Of a stretch of DNA of 64,000 bases, positions 26,265 through 34,450 are shown piece after piece. Source of the DNA: Streptomyces sp. NBC_01803 (GTDB lineage: Bacteria > Actinomycetota > Actinomycetes > Streptomycetales > Streptomycetaceae); contig NZ_CP109073.1 in NCBI RefSeq assembly GCF_035917415.1, forward strand, positions 2,329,501 to 2,393,500, written 5' to 3'. Both the position numbers and the translations under genes were made by a program. Positions within the stretch are counted from its first letter, which is position 1, and every line of letters starts with the position of its first letter. The notes beneath the pieces were generated by a model that had not been told where the DNA came from, made no database searches, and worked only from the letters and a program-made list of their open reading frames with translations.

Positions 26265-27542
26265 CTACTTGATGAGGTCCTTGAACTTGTAGTAGCCGCC
26301 CGCGAAGGGCAGGAACCAGGGCGGGCCGAAGTGTCCCGGGATCCGTCTGAAGGGCAGGTCGCGCCAGGGGTTGGCGGTCGGCGTGCCGTTCATGTAGTCG
26401 GCCATCTGCTTGCCCATGTGCGTGGCCATCTGGACGCCGTGGCCGGAGTAGCCGAGCGAGTAGAACAATCCGTTCTGCTCGCCGGCGTGCACCATTCGGT
26501 CCATGCTCATATCGACCAGGCCGCCCCAGCAGTAGTCGACGCGCGTGTTCGTGAGCTGCGGGAAGATCTCGGTCATCGCCTTTCGCAGGATGCGCCCGCT
26601 CTTCGCGTCCGACTGCTGGTTGGACATGGCGAACCGGGCGCGACCACCGAACAGCAGCCGCTCGTCCGGAGTGATCCGGAAGTAGTTCAGCAGGTTCAAG
26701 GTGTTCGATGCCATCCGCCGATTCGGCAGCAGCATGTCGCAGACGTCCTTGCCCAGCGGTTCGGTCACGATGATGAAGCTGCCGAGGGGCGCGATCCTGA
26801 CCTGATGCCAGCGGAACGGCCTGCTGGTGTAGCCGCTGGTCGCGACCAGCACCTGGTCGGCCTGGACGGTCCCTCGCGGAGTGACCAGCTCGTGCCGCGT
26901 ACCGTCCAGTCGACTGACCTTCTCGACCATTGCCTTCTCATGAATGATGACGCCGATCCGCGCGGCCGCCTCGGCGAGCCCCTTGGTGAACTTGCCGACA
27001 TGCAGCCCTGCGCTCCTGGCGTCGACCATCCCGCCGTGGAAGCGGTCGGAGCCGATCTCCGAGTGGATCTCGCTCTTGGCTATGAGCCGGGTCTCGACCC
27101 CGAGGCGGCCGGACATGATGGCGTGGGTCTTGCGCAGACCCTCGACGTGAGCCGGCTTGGAGGCCAGGATCAGCTTGCCCGTACGAGCGAAGTCGCAGTC
27201 GATACCCTCGTCGTTGACGAGCTTCTCGATGGTGTCGACCGCGTCATGGTAAGCCAGCAGATACGCCTTCGCGGTGTCGAACCCGTAGCGGGAGACCGCG
27301 TCCCGGATCCCGATCGACAGGCCCATGGTGGCCATGCCGCCGTTGCGGCCCGATGCGCCGAATCCCACCGTCTCCTTCTCGAAGACGTGCACGTTCGCGC
27401 CCTTGCGCGCCAGGTGCAGTGCCGCGGAGAGGCCGGTCAGGCCGGCCCCGATGATCGCCACGTCGACATGCCCACCGATCTCGGTCCGGGACCGGTCCGG
27501 ACCCTCGGGAGCGGTGTCGAGCCAGTAGGGGGTGAACTTCAT
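26265..27542 (-). CDS. FAD-dependent amine/amino-acid oxidoreductase (DAO family, PuuB-like)
   Basis: 425 residues. The N-terminal dinucleotide fold has VDVAIIGAGLTGLSAALHLA (about 27-46) followed by the FEKE acidic end of beta-2 and GASGRNGGM; the C-terminal YSGHGVQMATHMGK closes the FAD site. This is the pattern of the DAO/glycine-oxidase superfamily, closest in style to gamma-glutamylputrescine oxidase. It would oxidise an amine or amino acid with release of ammonia or aldehyde and H2O2. ATG 27542 has GGAG about ten bases upstream. It is divergent from a HAD hydrolase gene across a 241-base region carrying a GntR-type operator, so the two are likely co-regulated. The substrate is unknown. 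Confidence 0.88.
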   Translation of the reverse strand: MKFTPYWLDTAPEGPDRSRTEIGGHVDVAIIGAGLTGLSAALHLARKGANVHVFEKETVGFGASGRNGGMATMGLSIGIRDAVSRYGFDTAKAYLLAYHDAVDTIEKLVNDEGIDCDFARTGKLILASKPAHVEGLRKTHAIMSGRLGVETRLIAKSEIHSEIGSDRFHGGMVDARSAGLHVGKFTKGLAEAAARIGVIIHEKAMVEKVSRLDGTRHELVTPRGTVQADQVLVATSGYTSRPFRWHQVRIAPLGSFIIVTEPLGKDVCDMLLPNRRMASNTLNLLNYFRITPDERLLFGGRARFAMSNQQSDAKSGRILRKAMTEIFPQLTNTRVDYCWGGLVDMSMDRMVHAGEQNGLFYSLGYSGHGVQMATHMGKQMADYMNGTPTANPWRDLPFRRIPGHFGPPWFLPFAGGYYKFKDLIK

Positions 27543-27699
27543 GTCGCTGCTCTCTCCTGCCGGTGCCGTCCGCTGTGAACGCACGTGGGTCAGGCCCTTT
27601 CGAGGTCCGCCGTCGGACGTGTGCTCGCCGCCCCCCGGACACCGTTCACAACCTTCTTGATGTCCGGCGGAGCGGCCCTGAGGGGAGGTTCGGGGCCTG

Positions 27700-27741
27700 T
27701 TGACACTCGTCGACTATATTCATATGGTCGACAATCGACAA
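27700..27741. promoter_or_regulatory. Overlapping divergent promoters with GntR-type operator
   Basis: On + strand: TTGACA (27700-27705), 17 bases, TATGGT (27723-27728). On - strand: TTGTCG (27741-27736), 17 bases, TATAGT (27720-27715). Both overlap the inverted repeat TGGTCGA-CAA-TCGACAA (27725-27741), and GTCGAC occurs again at 27709. The same repeat, with CAA/TTG centre, is found before the regulator gene (28834) and before the second HAD gene (31135), so it is the probable binding site of the GntR protein encoded at 28864. Confidence 0.72.
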
Positions 27742-27783
27742 GTGACAGCGACTGACCGCCTTCGATCAGCACCTGGAGGAACC

Positions 27784-28464
27784 GTGGAATGGGAGAACAA
27801 GCCGAGGTTCGTCACGTTCGACATGAACGGGACGCTGATCCACTTCCGTATCAATGAGGTGATCCGTCGGGTCCTGGGCCACCGGCTCCCGGCCGAGCTC
27901 GCCGACGAGGTCCTGCGGACCGGCACCCAGTACCGGATGGACGAGTGCCTGGGCGAGTACAAGCCGTTCCACCAGATCGTCGCCAACGCGCTGGAACGGA
28001 CCATGCGCAGGTTCGGCCTGGAATACCGTGAGGGCGATGGTCAGGCGGTGTACGAGGAGATCCCCACGTGGGGCCCGTACCCCGGCGTCAGCGAGGCGCT
28101 GCGGCGCTTGGCTGAGGAGTACCCACTGGTGATCGTGACGAACTCCGACGACGTGCATGCGAAGCGCCTCGCGGAGAATCTCCAGGCCCCTTTCGAGGTC
28201 GTGATCACCGCCGAGGAGATGGGCGTCTACAAGCCACGGCTCCGTGCGTTTGAATACACGCTGGACAAGCTCGGCGTCGCACCCGACGACATCGTGCACG
28301 TCTCGGCGAGCCCGCAGTACGACCTCCGCTCCGCGGCCGACATGGGCATCAAGAACACGGTGTACATGGACCGCGGCTTCGAGCCGGACCACCCGTGGCT
28401 CGGCTACAAGCGGATCACCGACATCGCCGACCTCCCCGTCCTTCTCGGCCTGCCGCGCCCGTGA
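27784..28464 (+). CDS. HAD-superfamily hydrolase (haloacid dehalogenase type II-like), copy 1
   Basis: 226 residues with the HAD core: nucleophile Asp13 in FDMNGTL, motif II VTNSD, motif III Lys in YKPRLRAF and motif IV region SASPQYD. The cap is alpha-helical, inserted after motif I. The second residue of motif I is Asn (DxN) rather than the Asp of phosphatases, as in dehalogenase-type members where the general acid is not needed. GTG 27784 follows GGAGGA by three bases. A sister gene of identical length (30419-31099, minus) lies 2 kb away. Both share one operator type with the GntR regulator between them. The substrate could be a haloacid or another activated small acid. Confidence 0.85.
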   Translation: MEWENKPRFVTFDMNGTLIHFRINEVIRRVLGHRLPAELADEVLRTGTQYRMDECLGEYKPFHQIVANALERTMRRFGLEYREGDGQAVYEEIPTWGPYPGVSEALRRLAEEYPLVIVTNSDDVHAKRLAENLQAPFEVVITAEEMGVYKPRLRAFEYTLDKLGVAPDDIVHVSASPQYDLRSAADMGIKNTVYMDRGFEPDHPWLGYKRITDIADLPVLLGLPRP

Positions 28465-28601
28465 CGTGTCGCCCGACACCACGTTGTCCAGGGCTCGGGG
28501 ATCACGGCTTGGGTGATACCCGGCCCGACCGGCCTCCGTGCGGGTGTGGATCACGGAGGCGGTCTCTGGATCGCTGAGATCCAGGGAAAGCAAGCCATCC
28601 C

Positions 28602-28815
28602 GTGACCCACGAGGACGGGGTGGACGACCGCCGGGTGTGGCTCATCGAGCACGCCGCCAGGATCGGAGACGTCACCGATCTGCCAGGTGTTCGGCGTCTC
28701 CGGCAAGACCTGGTACGACTGGACGAAGAAGGCCGAACAGTCGGCGCCCGGAGGCGCGAAGGTGCCGCGCCACACCACCTGGGCACCGCCAAGCCACGGA
28801 CCGCCAGGTGCTGAC
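28602..28815 (+). pseudogene. Remnant of an IS481-type transposase N-terminus
   Basis: One frame reads VWLIEHAARIGDVTD; after a frameshift near 28680 it continues LCQVFGVSGKTWYDWTKKAEQ, which together match the helix-turn-helix start of IS481/integrase-core transposases (the x-FGVS-x-x-T-x-Y-x-W pattern). The DDE catalytic part is absent. It is a truncated, frameshifted IS fragment inserted between the HAD gene and the GntR gene. Confidence 0.62.
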
Positions 28816-28829
28816 AGACATCCCGGAGG

Positions 28830-28846
28830 TATAGTCGACAAACGAC
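28830..28846. promoter_or_regulatory. Autoregulatory operator before the GntR gene
   Basis: TATAGT (28830-28835), a likely -10, overlaps GTCGA-CAA-ACGAC (28834-28846), a one-mismatch version of the repeat found at the two HAD promoters. It lies 18 bases before the regulator start. Confidence 0.62.
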
Positions 28847-28863
28847 CAAGGGAGGGCGACGGG

Positions 28864-29547
28864 GTGGACCACAAGTTCGAGTGGCTGGAGCACCGGAGGA
28901 CGACGCCGGACGGCGTCCACCGCGTACTGCGTGCCGCCATCCTCGACGGGATCGTACCTCCTGGTGGACAGCTGCGCGAGGCACACATCGCCGCGGATCT
29001 CGGGATCAGCCGGTCCCCGCTGCGCGAGGCGCTGACCAAGCTGGAGGAGGAAGGGCTCATCGTAAAGATCCCCTTCCGTGGGGCGTTCGTCGTAGAGGTG
29101 AGCGCTCGTGAGGTCGCCGAAATCGCCTCAGTCCGTCTACGTGTCGAGCCGTACGCCGCTGAGCTCTCAGCCGAAGCACTGCGCGGTCCTGAGCGGCCGC
29201 AGTTGATGCAAACCGTCGAGGATCTCCACCGGGCGACTGAGAAGAACGACATCCCGGCCAGCATCGACGCACACCTTCGCTTCCACAGGCTCTTCTACGA
29301 CCTCTCGGAGCACGGCATCCTGCAGAGTCTCTGGAATGGTTGGGAGACCAAGCTGCGCCTCTACCTCAGCGTCGATCACCGCACTTACAGCGACCCGCGT
29401 GAATTGGCCGTCGAGCACGAGAGGTTGGCCGCGGTTGCCCTGGAAGGCGACACCGACGCGTTCCGCCAGGAACTGGCTGCCCATTTCCAATCGGCGCTGC
29501 GAGCCCAGACGGGAGATCAAGGGGAACGCACGCCCCGGCATGCATGA
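28864..29547 (+). CDS. GntR-family (FadR/FCD type) transcriptional regulator
   Basis: 227 residues. The N-terminal winged helix-turn-helix (GVHRVLRAAILDGIVPPGGQLREAHIAADLGISRSPLREALTKLEEEGLI) is canonical GntR. The C-terminal all-helical FCD domain carries the usual metal or ligand-binding His/Asp positions (DAHLRFHRLFYDLSEH, later EHERLAAVALEGD). GTG 28864 is preceded by GGGAGG. Inverted repeats of the same sequence precede this gene, the HAD/oxidase divergent pair and the second HAD gene, so it probably represses this catabolic locus and itself, released by a small carboxylic acid. Ligand unknown. Confidence 0.9.
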   Translation: MDHKFEWLEHRRTTPDGVHRVLRAAILDGIVPPGGQLREAHIAADLGISRSPLREALTKLEEEGLIVKIPFRGAFVVEVSAREVAEIASVRLRVEPYAAELSAEALRGPERPQLMQTVEDLHRATEKNDIPASIDAHLRFHRLFYDLSEHGILQSLWNGWETKLRLYLSVDHRTYSDPRELAVEHERLAAVALEGDTDAFRQELAAHFQSALRAQTGDQGERTPRHA

Positions 29548-29562
29548 GGTCATGCCGCCTCC

Positions 29563-30015
29563 GTGAAGTGGTCCAAGGCCGCTCGGAGGTCTACCGGGTA
29601 CTGGAGGACGTCCACACCCTGGCCGGGCCCCGCACGCGAGATCCCGTGCACCGGGTGCGCCGGATCCTGGTCCACTCCACCGCCGTCGCGGCGGGCCGGC
29701 TCAGAGCCGCGAGAAGCGTCTGGCCCGGGCCAGGGAGGCGATGGACAAGCTCGCCGGTCGGCGGGCGGCCGGCACGACAAGACCCGCGAGAGGGTCACGG
29801 CCCCGGCCGGGGTCACCGCCGCCAAGCGGCGCGTCACCGCCTGCCTGCGCTGGACCATCACCACCGACGAGCACGACGCCCCCGCCCTGGCCTGGCACGT
29901 CGACCAGGACGTCCTGAATGCCGAGGCCGCCGTCGACGGCTGGTACGCGATGCTGACCAGCATCTGCACGATCCGGACCGGACCGGTCCAGACCGCCCAC
30001 CGCATCCGCGGCGAC
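29563..30015 (+). pseudogene. Degenerate IS1634/IS4-type transposase fragment
   Basis: Two frames together give recognisable transposase text: RVRRILVHSTAVAAGR in one, and AAKRRVTACLRWTITTDEHDAPALAWHVDQDVLNAEAAVDGWYAMLT in another (about 29830-29955). The second block is typical of the central part of IS1634-like DDE transposases. Frameshifts and missing ends show it is dead. No terminal inverted repeats are recognised. Confidence 0.55.
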
Positions 30016-30129
30016 AGCGAGCGCGTTCGGGGCCGCCTGGCGCGCCGGCGTCGCGCGGTCTCAAGGTCGACGTCCCGGCCCAGGGTGCCCTGACCGAGGA
30101 GCTTGCCGTCCTTGGCAGAGCAGCTGACC

Positions 30130-30335
30130 CGCCACGTAGACACTGGAGCAACCGTCCGCAGCAGCGCGGCGTCGAAGTTGCCCGACAGCATGTCGGGCTC
30201 CAGTGCGGCGTACTCGCCGCCCCGGATCGTGACCTCGATGCCGAGCTGCCGCACCTGGTCCTGGATCACGGCTGCGACGTGGCGAGCTCGGGCTGGTCGT
30301 TGTAGGCCATCAGCGCGATCGACAGCGACTTCCTT
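30130..30335 (-). pseudogene. Remnant of an ABC-transporter substrate-binding protein (family 5)
   Basis: On the minus strand SLSIALMAYNDQPELA and, after a frameshift, QDQVRQLGIEVTIRGGEYAALE and PDMLSGNFDAALL follow each other. This is the C-terminal signature of peptide/nickel-type binding proteins. Both ends are missing. It suggests that the locus once had its own uptake system for the compound handled by the oxidase and HAD enzymes. Confidence 0.58.
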
Positions 30336-30418
30336 CTCTCTCTGCCGACACGCCGGCGAGCGGATCCCGAACGGTTGATTTCTGGGTCATGCCCGAACGA
30401 TCAAGCGCCTCGGCCCCG

Positions 30419-31099
30419 TTACGGACGTTGGAGGCCGAAGAGCACCGGCAGCTCGGCGATGTCGGTGATCCGGGTGTAGCTCAGCCACGGCTGGTCCGGC
30501 TCCCATCCGCGGTCCAGGTACACCTTGTTCTTGATGCCCGCGTCGAACGCCGCCCGGTGGTCATACTGCGGACTCGCGGAGACGTGCACGATCTCGTCGG
30601 GCGCCACCCCCAGCTTGTCCAGCATGTACTCAAACGCACGGAGCCTGGGCTTGTAGGCCTGAGCCTGCTCGGAAGTGATCACGACCTCGATCGGCGCTTG
30701 GAGGTTCTCCACGAGGGACGGCGCCTGCGCGTCGTCGGTGTTGGTCAAGATCACCAGGGGGTACGCCTCCGCCAAGCGCCTCAAAGCCTCGCTCACGCCC
30801 GGGTACGGCCCCCACGTGGGAATCTGGTCGTAGACCGCGCGTGCGTCGCCCTCGCGGTACTCCAGGCCGAACTTCGCCATGGTGCGGCGCAGCGCTGCCT
30901 CGATGACCTTGTGCATGGGACGCCAGTCACCCATGCACTCGTCGAACCGGATCTGCTCCCCGGCGAGCTCGAAGTCGTCGACGATCTCGGCCGGGAGCCG
31001 GTCGCCGAGGACCTTCCGGATCGTCTCGTCCTGCCGGTACTGGATCAGCGTGCCGTTCATGTCGAACGAGACGAACTTCGGCTTGATGTCGATACCCAC
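30419..31099 (-). CDS. HAD-superfamily hydrolase (haloacid dehalogenase type II-like), copy 2
   Basis: 226 residues, the same length as the product of 27784-28464 and very similar throughout (about 70 percent by eye). It has the same motif I (Asp13 in FDMNGTL, DxN), LTNTD, YKPRLRAF and SASPQYD. GTG 31099 follows AGGAGGA by three bases. The promoter region holds two copies of the GntR-type inverted repeat. The two HAD genes are inverted relative to each other with the regulator between them, so they could arise from an inverted duplication or serve two related substrates. Confidence 0.85.
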   Translation of the reverse strand: MGIDIKPKFVSFDMNGTLIQYRQDETIRKVLGDRLPAEIVDDFELAGEQIRFDECMGDWRPMHKVIEAALRRTMAKFGLEYREGDARAVYDQIPTWGPYPGVSEALRRLAEAYPLVILTNTDDAQAPSLVENLQAPIEVVITSEQAQAYKPRLRAFEYMLDKLGVAPDEIVHVSASPQYDHRAAFDAGIKNKVYLDRGWEPDQPWLSYTRITDIAELPVLFGLQRP

Positions 31100-31134
31100 A
31101 AGTCCTCCTAGTGCAGTGAGGGCGGCCAATCAGT

Positions 31135-31172
31135 TTGGTCGATTGTCGACCAAGTTAACGTTGATTGTCAAC
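31135..31172. promoter_or_regulatory. Double GntR-type operator at the second HAD promoter
   Basis: A perfect repeat TTGGTCGA-TTG-TCGACCAA (31135-31153) is followed by GTTGA-TTG-TCAAC (31160-31172). On the minus strand TTGACA (31171-31166) and GACAAT, 18 bases apart, lie inside them, so binding would block the promoter. Confidence 0.75.
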
Positions 31173-31731
31173 AGCCTGTTGGGGCCTCGTCCCTCTGGGC
31201 CCGCGCGTTTCGCAGGCCGCTGGTTCGCTGAGAGATCAGCATGGCGGGGGTGAGTTTTGAGGCTCGAAAGCTCCCGAAACCCGGAGGGCTGTAACCGCCG
31301 GGTGATCTTCCGCGGCCAGGGACTACGCGACTCAAGCCCGTTCGGGGTCGGTGCGCGGTGTGGTCTGCCCAGCTCTCCTGCTCCCCCGGCCGCGACGACA
31401 GGAACGCGCGGGGCCCGGCGCCACCCCGGCGGGAAGTCCCCCCTCCCTGCCGATGCGTCGCCGCCCCTCGCCCTCGACCACGTGCTGGTTCAGCCGCGTG
31501 TGGCCACCGGGATTCGGCTTCGAGGGACGACCGAACTGTGGGCGCCTGAGTCCTCCTCAGGACCAGAGGTGCGGCTGGCGCGGCGCCCGCGGGGGTGAAC
31601 CGGTGCTCTGGCTCGGACCTTGGCCGACGATTCACCCATAACTCACATAAGTTACTTTACGCTTGGAGTCGACTACCCAGGGGAATCATTCCAACGCATA
31701 CCGTAGTCCACCCCCGAGGGGAGTGGCTGTC
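31173..31731. other. Gene-free region before the lasso precursor
   Basis: No gene supported. The last ~100 bases are AT-richer (CATAAGTTACTTTACG near 31646) and should hold the precursor promoter; GGGGAG at 31718 is its ribosome site. Confidence 0.55.
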
Positions 31732-31869
31732 ATGGAGCAGGAACCGCGTATCGAGGAGCCGGAGGTCTACGAGCCTCCGGTGCTGGCCGAGGTCGGCGGG
31801 TTCGCCGACGAGACGATGGGGAATGGCGGGTTCGTCCCCGACGGGATTCACTACCAGTACAAGCTCTGA
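31732..31869 (+). CDS. Lasso peptide precursor
   Basis: 45 residues. The leader carries the Y-x-x-P-x-L recognition motif (VYEPPVL) and a Thr two places before the core (ETMG). The predicted core is GNGGFVPDGIHYQYKL: Gly1 could form the macrolactam with Asp8, giving the eight-residue ring of class II lasso peptides and an eight-residue tail containing aromatic residues suited to act as plugs. GGGGAG lies eight bases before the ATG. Directly downstream are fragments of a lasso cyclase and of the PqqD-like recognition protein, which independently support the assignment. No complete processing machinery exists here, so the peptide would need enzymes from elsewhere in the genome to mature. Confidence 0.8.
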   Translation: MEQEPRIEEPEVYEPPVLAEVGGFADETMGNGGFVPDGIHYQYKL

Positions 31870-32133
31870 CTTGAGCGGGGAATCCTGACGCGCACCACCA
31901 AGGACGGCTCCAGCGACGAGTGGCACGCGGGGCTGGCCGCCCAGCGTCGCACCTTCGCCGGCTGGGCCGAGGACTTCCGGCTGGCCAACATGGGTCTCAT
32001 CGATCCCGCGCCGCTGCGCCGCGCCCTGCTCGCACCCGCGCTGCTCAACGGCGGTGTTCCCGAGTTGGCGTACACCCTGGCCGTCGAGGAGTGGCTGCGC
32101 GCCCTCGAAGCCCACCCCACCCCAGCCACCTGA
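31870..32133 (+). pseudogene. C-terminal fragment of a lasso cyclase (asparagine-synthetase-like)
   Basis: An 87-codon open stretch without start, in the same frame as the precursor and beginning right after its stop. It contains RTTKDGSSDEWHAGL, LANMGLIDPAPLRRALL and LAYTLAVEEWLRALEA, the usual end of lasso cyclases. The N-terminal ~500 residues with the ATP site are missing. A deletion from just behind the precursor into the cyclase gene explains it. Confidence 0.72.
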
Positions 32134-32145
32134 AAGAGCATCAGC

Positions 32146-32280
32146 GTGAAGCTGCGCCGTGACGTCACCACTTGCGACACTACCGACGGGATGATTCTCC
32201 TCGATGAACGCTCAGGCCGATACTGGCAGTTGAACCTCAGCGGCGACCGAGTTGTCGACCATCTTCTCCGCGTCGCTGGA
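32146..32280 (+). pseudogene. N-terminal fragment of the lasso PqqD-like recognition protein
   Basis: GTG 32146 starts VKLRRDVTTCDTTDGMILLDERSGRYWQLNLSGDRVVDHLL, the first half of the RRE (B1) proteins that bind the leader's Y-x-x-P motif. The homology stops around 32280 and unrelated sequence leading into the toxin gene follows, so the domain is incomplete. The order precursor-cyclase-B1 is that of actinobacterial lasso clusters. Confidence 0.7.
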
Positions 32281-32329
32281 GGAGTATTATCCCGGATGAG
32301 TAGTCAGTTGATCACGCCGGGGGGCGAAG

Positions 32330-33216
32330 GTGGCGCGTGCTTCCGACTGGTCGCCGGTCGACATGGACGCGGACCCGACGCCTGGACGTCCGGAAGAAGT
32401 TCGCGAACTGGCGGACGAGTTACAGGAGTTCGCCGACGATGTCGGTGAGGCGCTGGGGAAGATCCGGGGAATGGCCTCGGACCGGGCAGTACTGGACTGG
32501 GCCGGACTGACCGCAGATGCGTTCCGTACCGAATTCGACGGCGTATCGGAAAACCTGACCAAATTTCAAACCTCCTACGATATGGCCGCCGAGGCACTGG
32601 CACGGTACTGGCCGACGCTGGAGAACGCCCAGGCCCTGGCCGACCGGGCACTGGAGCAGGCGATCGCCGCGCAGACGGATCTGCGGGCCGCGCAGGCACA
32701 GTTGATCGACGGCGAGGATTGGGTGTCCCGCGCGGGAGACGAGGCCGAGCGGCTTCAGGACCAGGCCCGGCGCGAGAGCACGCCCGAGCCGCCCTCGGAG
32801 TCGGATGTCCGTAGCGCGGTACGGGACCATCAGGCCGCTCAGGCGGCTGTCACTGCGGCGCAGGACCGGGTGTCCGCAGCGGAGGAGGCCCTGTCGGCCG
32901 CGCAGGAACTGGCCCGGCAGGCACAGGAGATGCGCGAAGATGCCGCGCGGGAGTGCGCCCGTGACATCGACGCGGCCTCCGATGCCGGCATTCACAACCG
33001 GCGCTGGTGGGAGCAGGCGATCGACTGGGTCCGCGACAACTGGGACACCATCGTCGAGGTCTGCAAGCTGGTCGTCGCCGTCCTGGGCGTCGTCGTGATG
33101 ATCATCGGCGGCCCCCTCGCCTGGGTCGTCCTCGCCGCAGCCCTCATCGTCCTGGCCGACACCCTCGTCAAATACGCCAGAGGACAAGCCACCCTCCTCG
33201 ACGTCGCCTTCGCCGC
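32330..33216 (+). pseudogene. Polymorphic toxin gene, 5' part (interrupted by a serine-integrase element)
   Basis: GTG 32330 opens a frame for 295 residues that reaches the left junction of the integrative element. Residues 1-130 look like a WXG100/ESX-type helical domain (DWAGLTADAFRTEF with the W-x-G turn), followed by long coiled-coil-like Ala/Gln/Glu helices and a hydrophobic hairpin at about 245-285. This is the architecture of putative type VII-secreted polymorphic toxins of Streptomyces. The continuation lies at 38219-38822; joining base 33216 to 38219 restores an uninterrupted 496-codon frame (AAL-DCIPGTKGL across the join). It contains a TTA codon at 32420-32422. In the integrated state the message would run into element sequence and lose the toxic domain. 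Confidence 0.8.
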
Positions 33217-33238
33217 TGTCAATGCCTCTTCGTACAGT
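33195..33238. other. attL of the serine-integrase element
   Basis: The left half (to 33214) is toxin-gene sequence, the core GC is 33215-33216, then 14 bases and the arm CGTACAGT (33231-33238) come from the element. Confidence 0.8.
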
Positions 33239-33514
33239 GATTCCGCTGCTGGTCAGAGGGGGTGCGGCCGTGTGGTGGATCGGCGTGCGCGTGGTCACGC
33301 GGGTGGCCGGAGAGACTTTGGGCGGGAGCTGCCGGGGGGCGAGAGAGCGGGGGGCCGTACGCTTGCCAGCGGATCGGGCAGCCTTGGCCTGCCCGGTGTT
33401 GTGCCCGATGGGCCCCCCGCTCTTCGAGGCTCGCCCCCCGGTGGCTGCCTAAAGTCTCGGAGGCCGCCCGCCCCGGCACGCCCTTTCCGTTCCTGCTTGT
33501 TGTGTCGGGAGGAG

Positions 33515-34276
33515 TCAGTCCGCGGGAGGTCGGTTGTACTTCTGCATCGCCACCTTGGAAGTTGAAGCGTCCTGGAAGACGAGTTCCCACGGTCCGGTGT
33601 TGATGTCGAATTCCTTGCCGAAGCCGACCCACTTGCCGGACATCCTCCGATCGGTCAGCTCAATCACGAGCTGTATGGCGCCGTGGTAGCGGGCGCCCTG
33701 GTAGTAGCCGTCGGTGGCGGTCTGCTCTGACCAAGTGCCGGTCGCGACCTTGCCGTCGACTTGCAGGTCGATCGTCAGGGAGGAGTCGGAGGAGCCGGGA
33801 AGGCTGCGGACCGTCAGTTTGTCGCCGTGCTGGAGGATCACCACGTGGTGCAATCCGGTGTGCTTCTCGTCGCGTCCGGAGCTGAAGTATTCGTAGCGAG
33901 AGAGCCAGATGCCGGAGTAGTTGGTGTGGGTGCGCGGTGCGGCGGAGGGCTGTGCTACCGGGGTTGGTGGCGTGGCGGCGGGGATGCCGTCTGGTGATGT
34001 CTCGACGTCGTGTCCTCCGTGTTCGTCGTCGGTTACCCGGGCCAGTGGGACGGGGGTTGTGAAGCCGAGGGCTTCGATGGGGATACCGGTCACTTGCTCC
34101 AGCGCGCGGGCGTGGACCGGGCGGGGGTTGCACGTCGTCCCCGCTTCCCAGCGTTGCACGAGGCGCTTGGAGGCTCCGGGGATGCCTGCCTCGCGTAGTG
34201 CCTTGGCGAAGTCGTCTTGACTCATGAGCAGGCCCATGCGGACGGCCCTGAGTGAGGAGTTGGGTGTTGCGCTCAT
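33515..34276 (-). CDS. XRE-like regulator with C-terminal beta-rich domain
   Basis: 253 residues. The N-terminal helix-turn-helix (RMGLLMSQDDFAKALREAGIPGASKRLVQRWEAG) is followed by a Pro/Thr linker and a C-terminal domain of alternating strands (YSGIWLSRYEYFSSGRDEKHTGLHHVVILQHGDKLTVRSL...) that resembles a sensor or beta-barrel domain. No ribosome site precedes ATG 34276 (or GTG 34285); GTGACA and TACTGT 18 bases apart, just upstream, suggest a leaderless transcript. The duplicated motif at 34313-34346 lies in its promoter. It is divergent from the small-gene operon and is probably the element's master regulator. Confidence 0.72.
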   Translation of the reverse strand: MSATPNSSLRAVRMGLLMSQDDFAKALREAGIPGASKRLVQRWEAGTTCNPRPVHARALEQVTGIPIEALGFTTPVPLARVTDDEHGGHDVETSPDGIPAATPPTPVAQPSAAPRTHTNYSGIWLSRYEYFSSGRDEKHTGLHHVVILQHGDKLTVRSLPGSSDSSLTIDLQVDGKVATGTWSEQTATDGYYQGARYHGAIQLVIELTDRRMSGKWVGFGKEFDINTGPWELVFQDASTSKVAMQKYNRPPAD

Positions 34277-34312
34277 GGAAGGCACAGTAGACGCCTAGTG
34301 GGAGAAATGTCA

Positions 34313-34346
34313 CCGGAATGACGTCATTGATGTCGCCGGAATGACG
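34313..34346. promoter_or_regulatory. Two direct repeats in the divergent promoter region
   Basis: CCGGAATGACG at 34313 and 34336 (23 bases apart, two helical turns), with the palindrome TGACGTCA between them (34319-34326). Likely binding sites of the adjacent regulator. Confidence 0.6.
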
Positions 34347-34450
34347 CCTTGAACGACGTCGCGCTTACCGCAGTCGAGCCGCCACGCTAAGTGGACCCCG
34401 CAGCCGGTGGGACGGCCCGGGGAATGGCCAACGCCACAAGGAGCGCCGAC

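Noticed and set aside
33222..33452. 76-codon frame with a membrane-like segment starting in the attP arm
   Set aside because: The start lies inside the attachment site without a ribosome site; codon bias fades after 30 codons. Possible but not supported.
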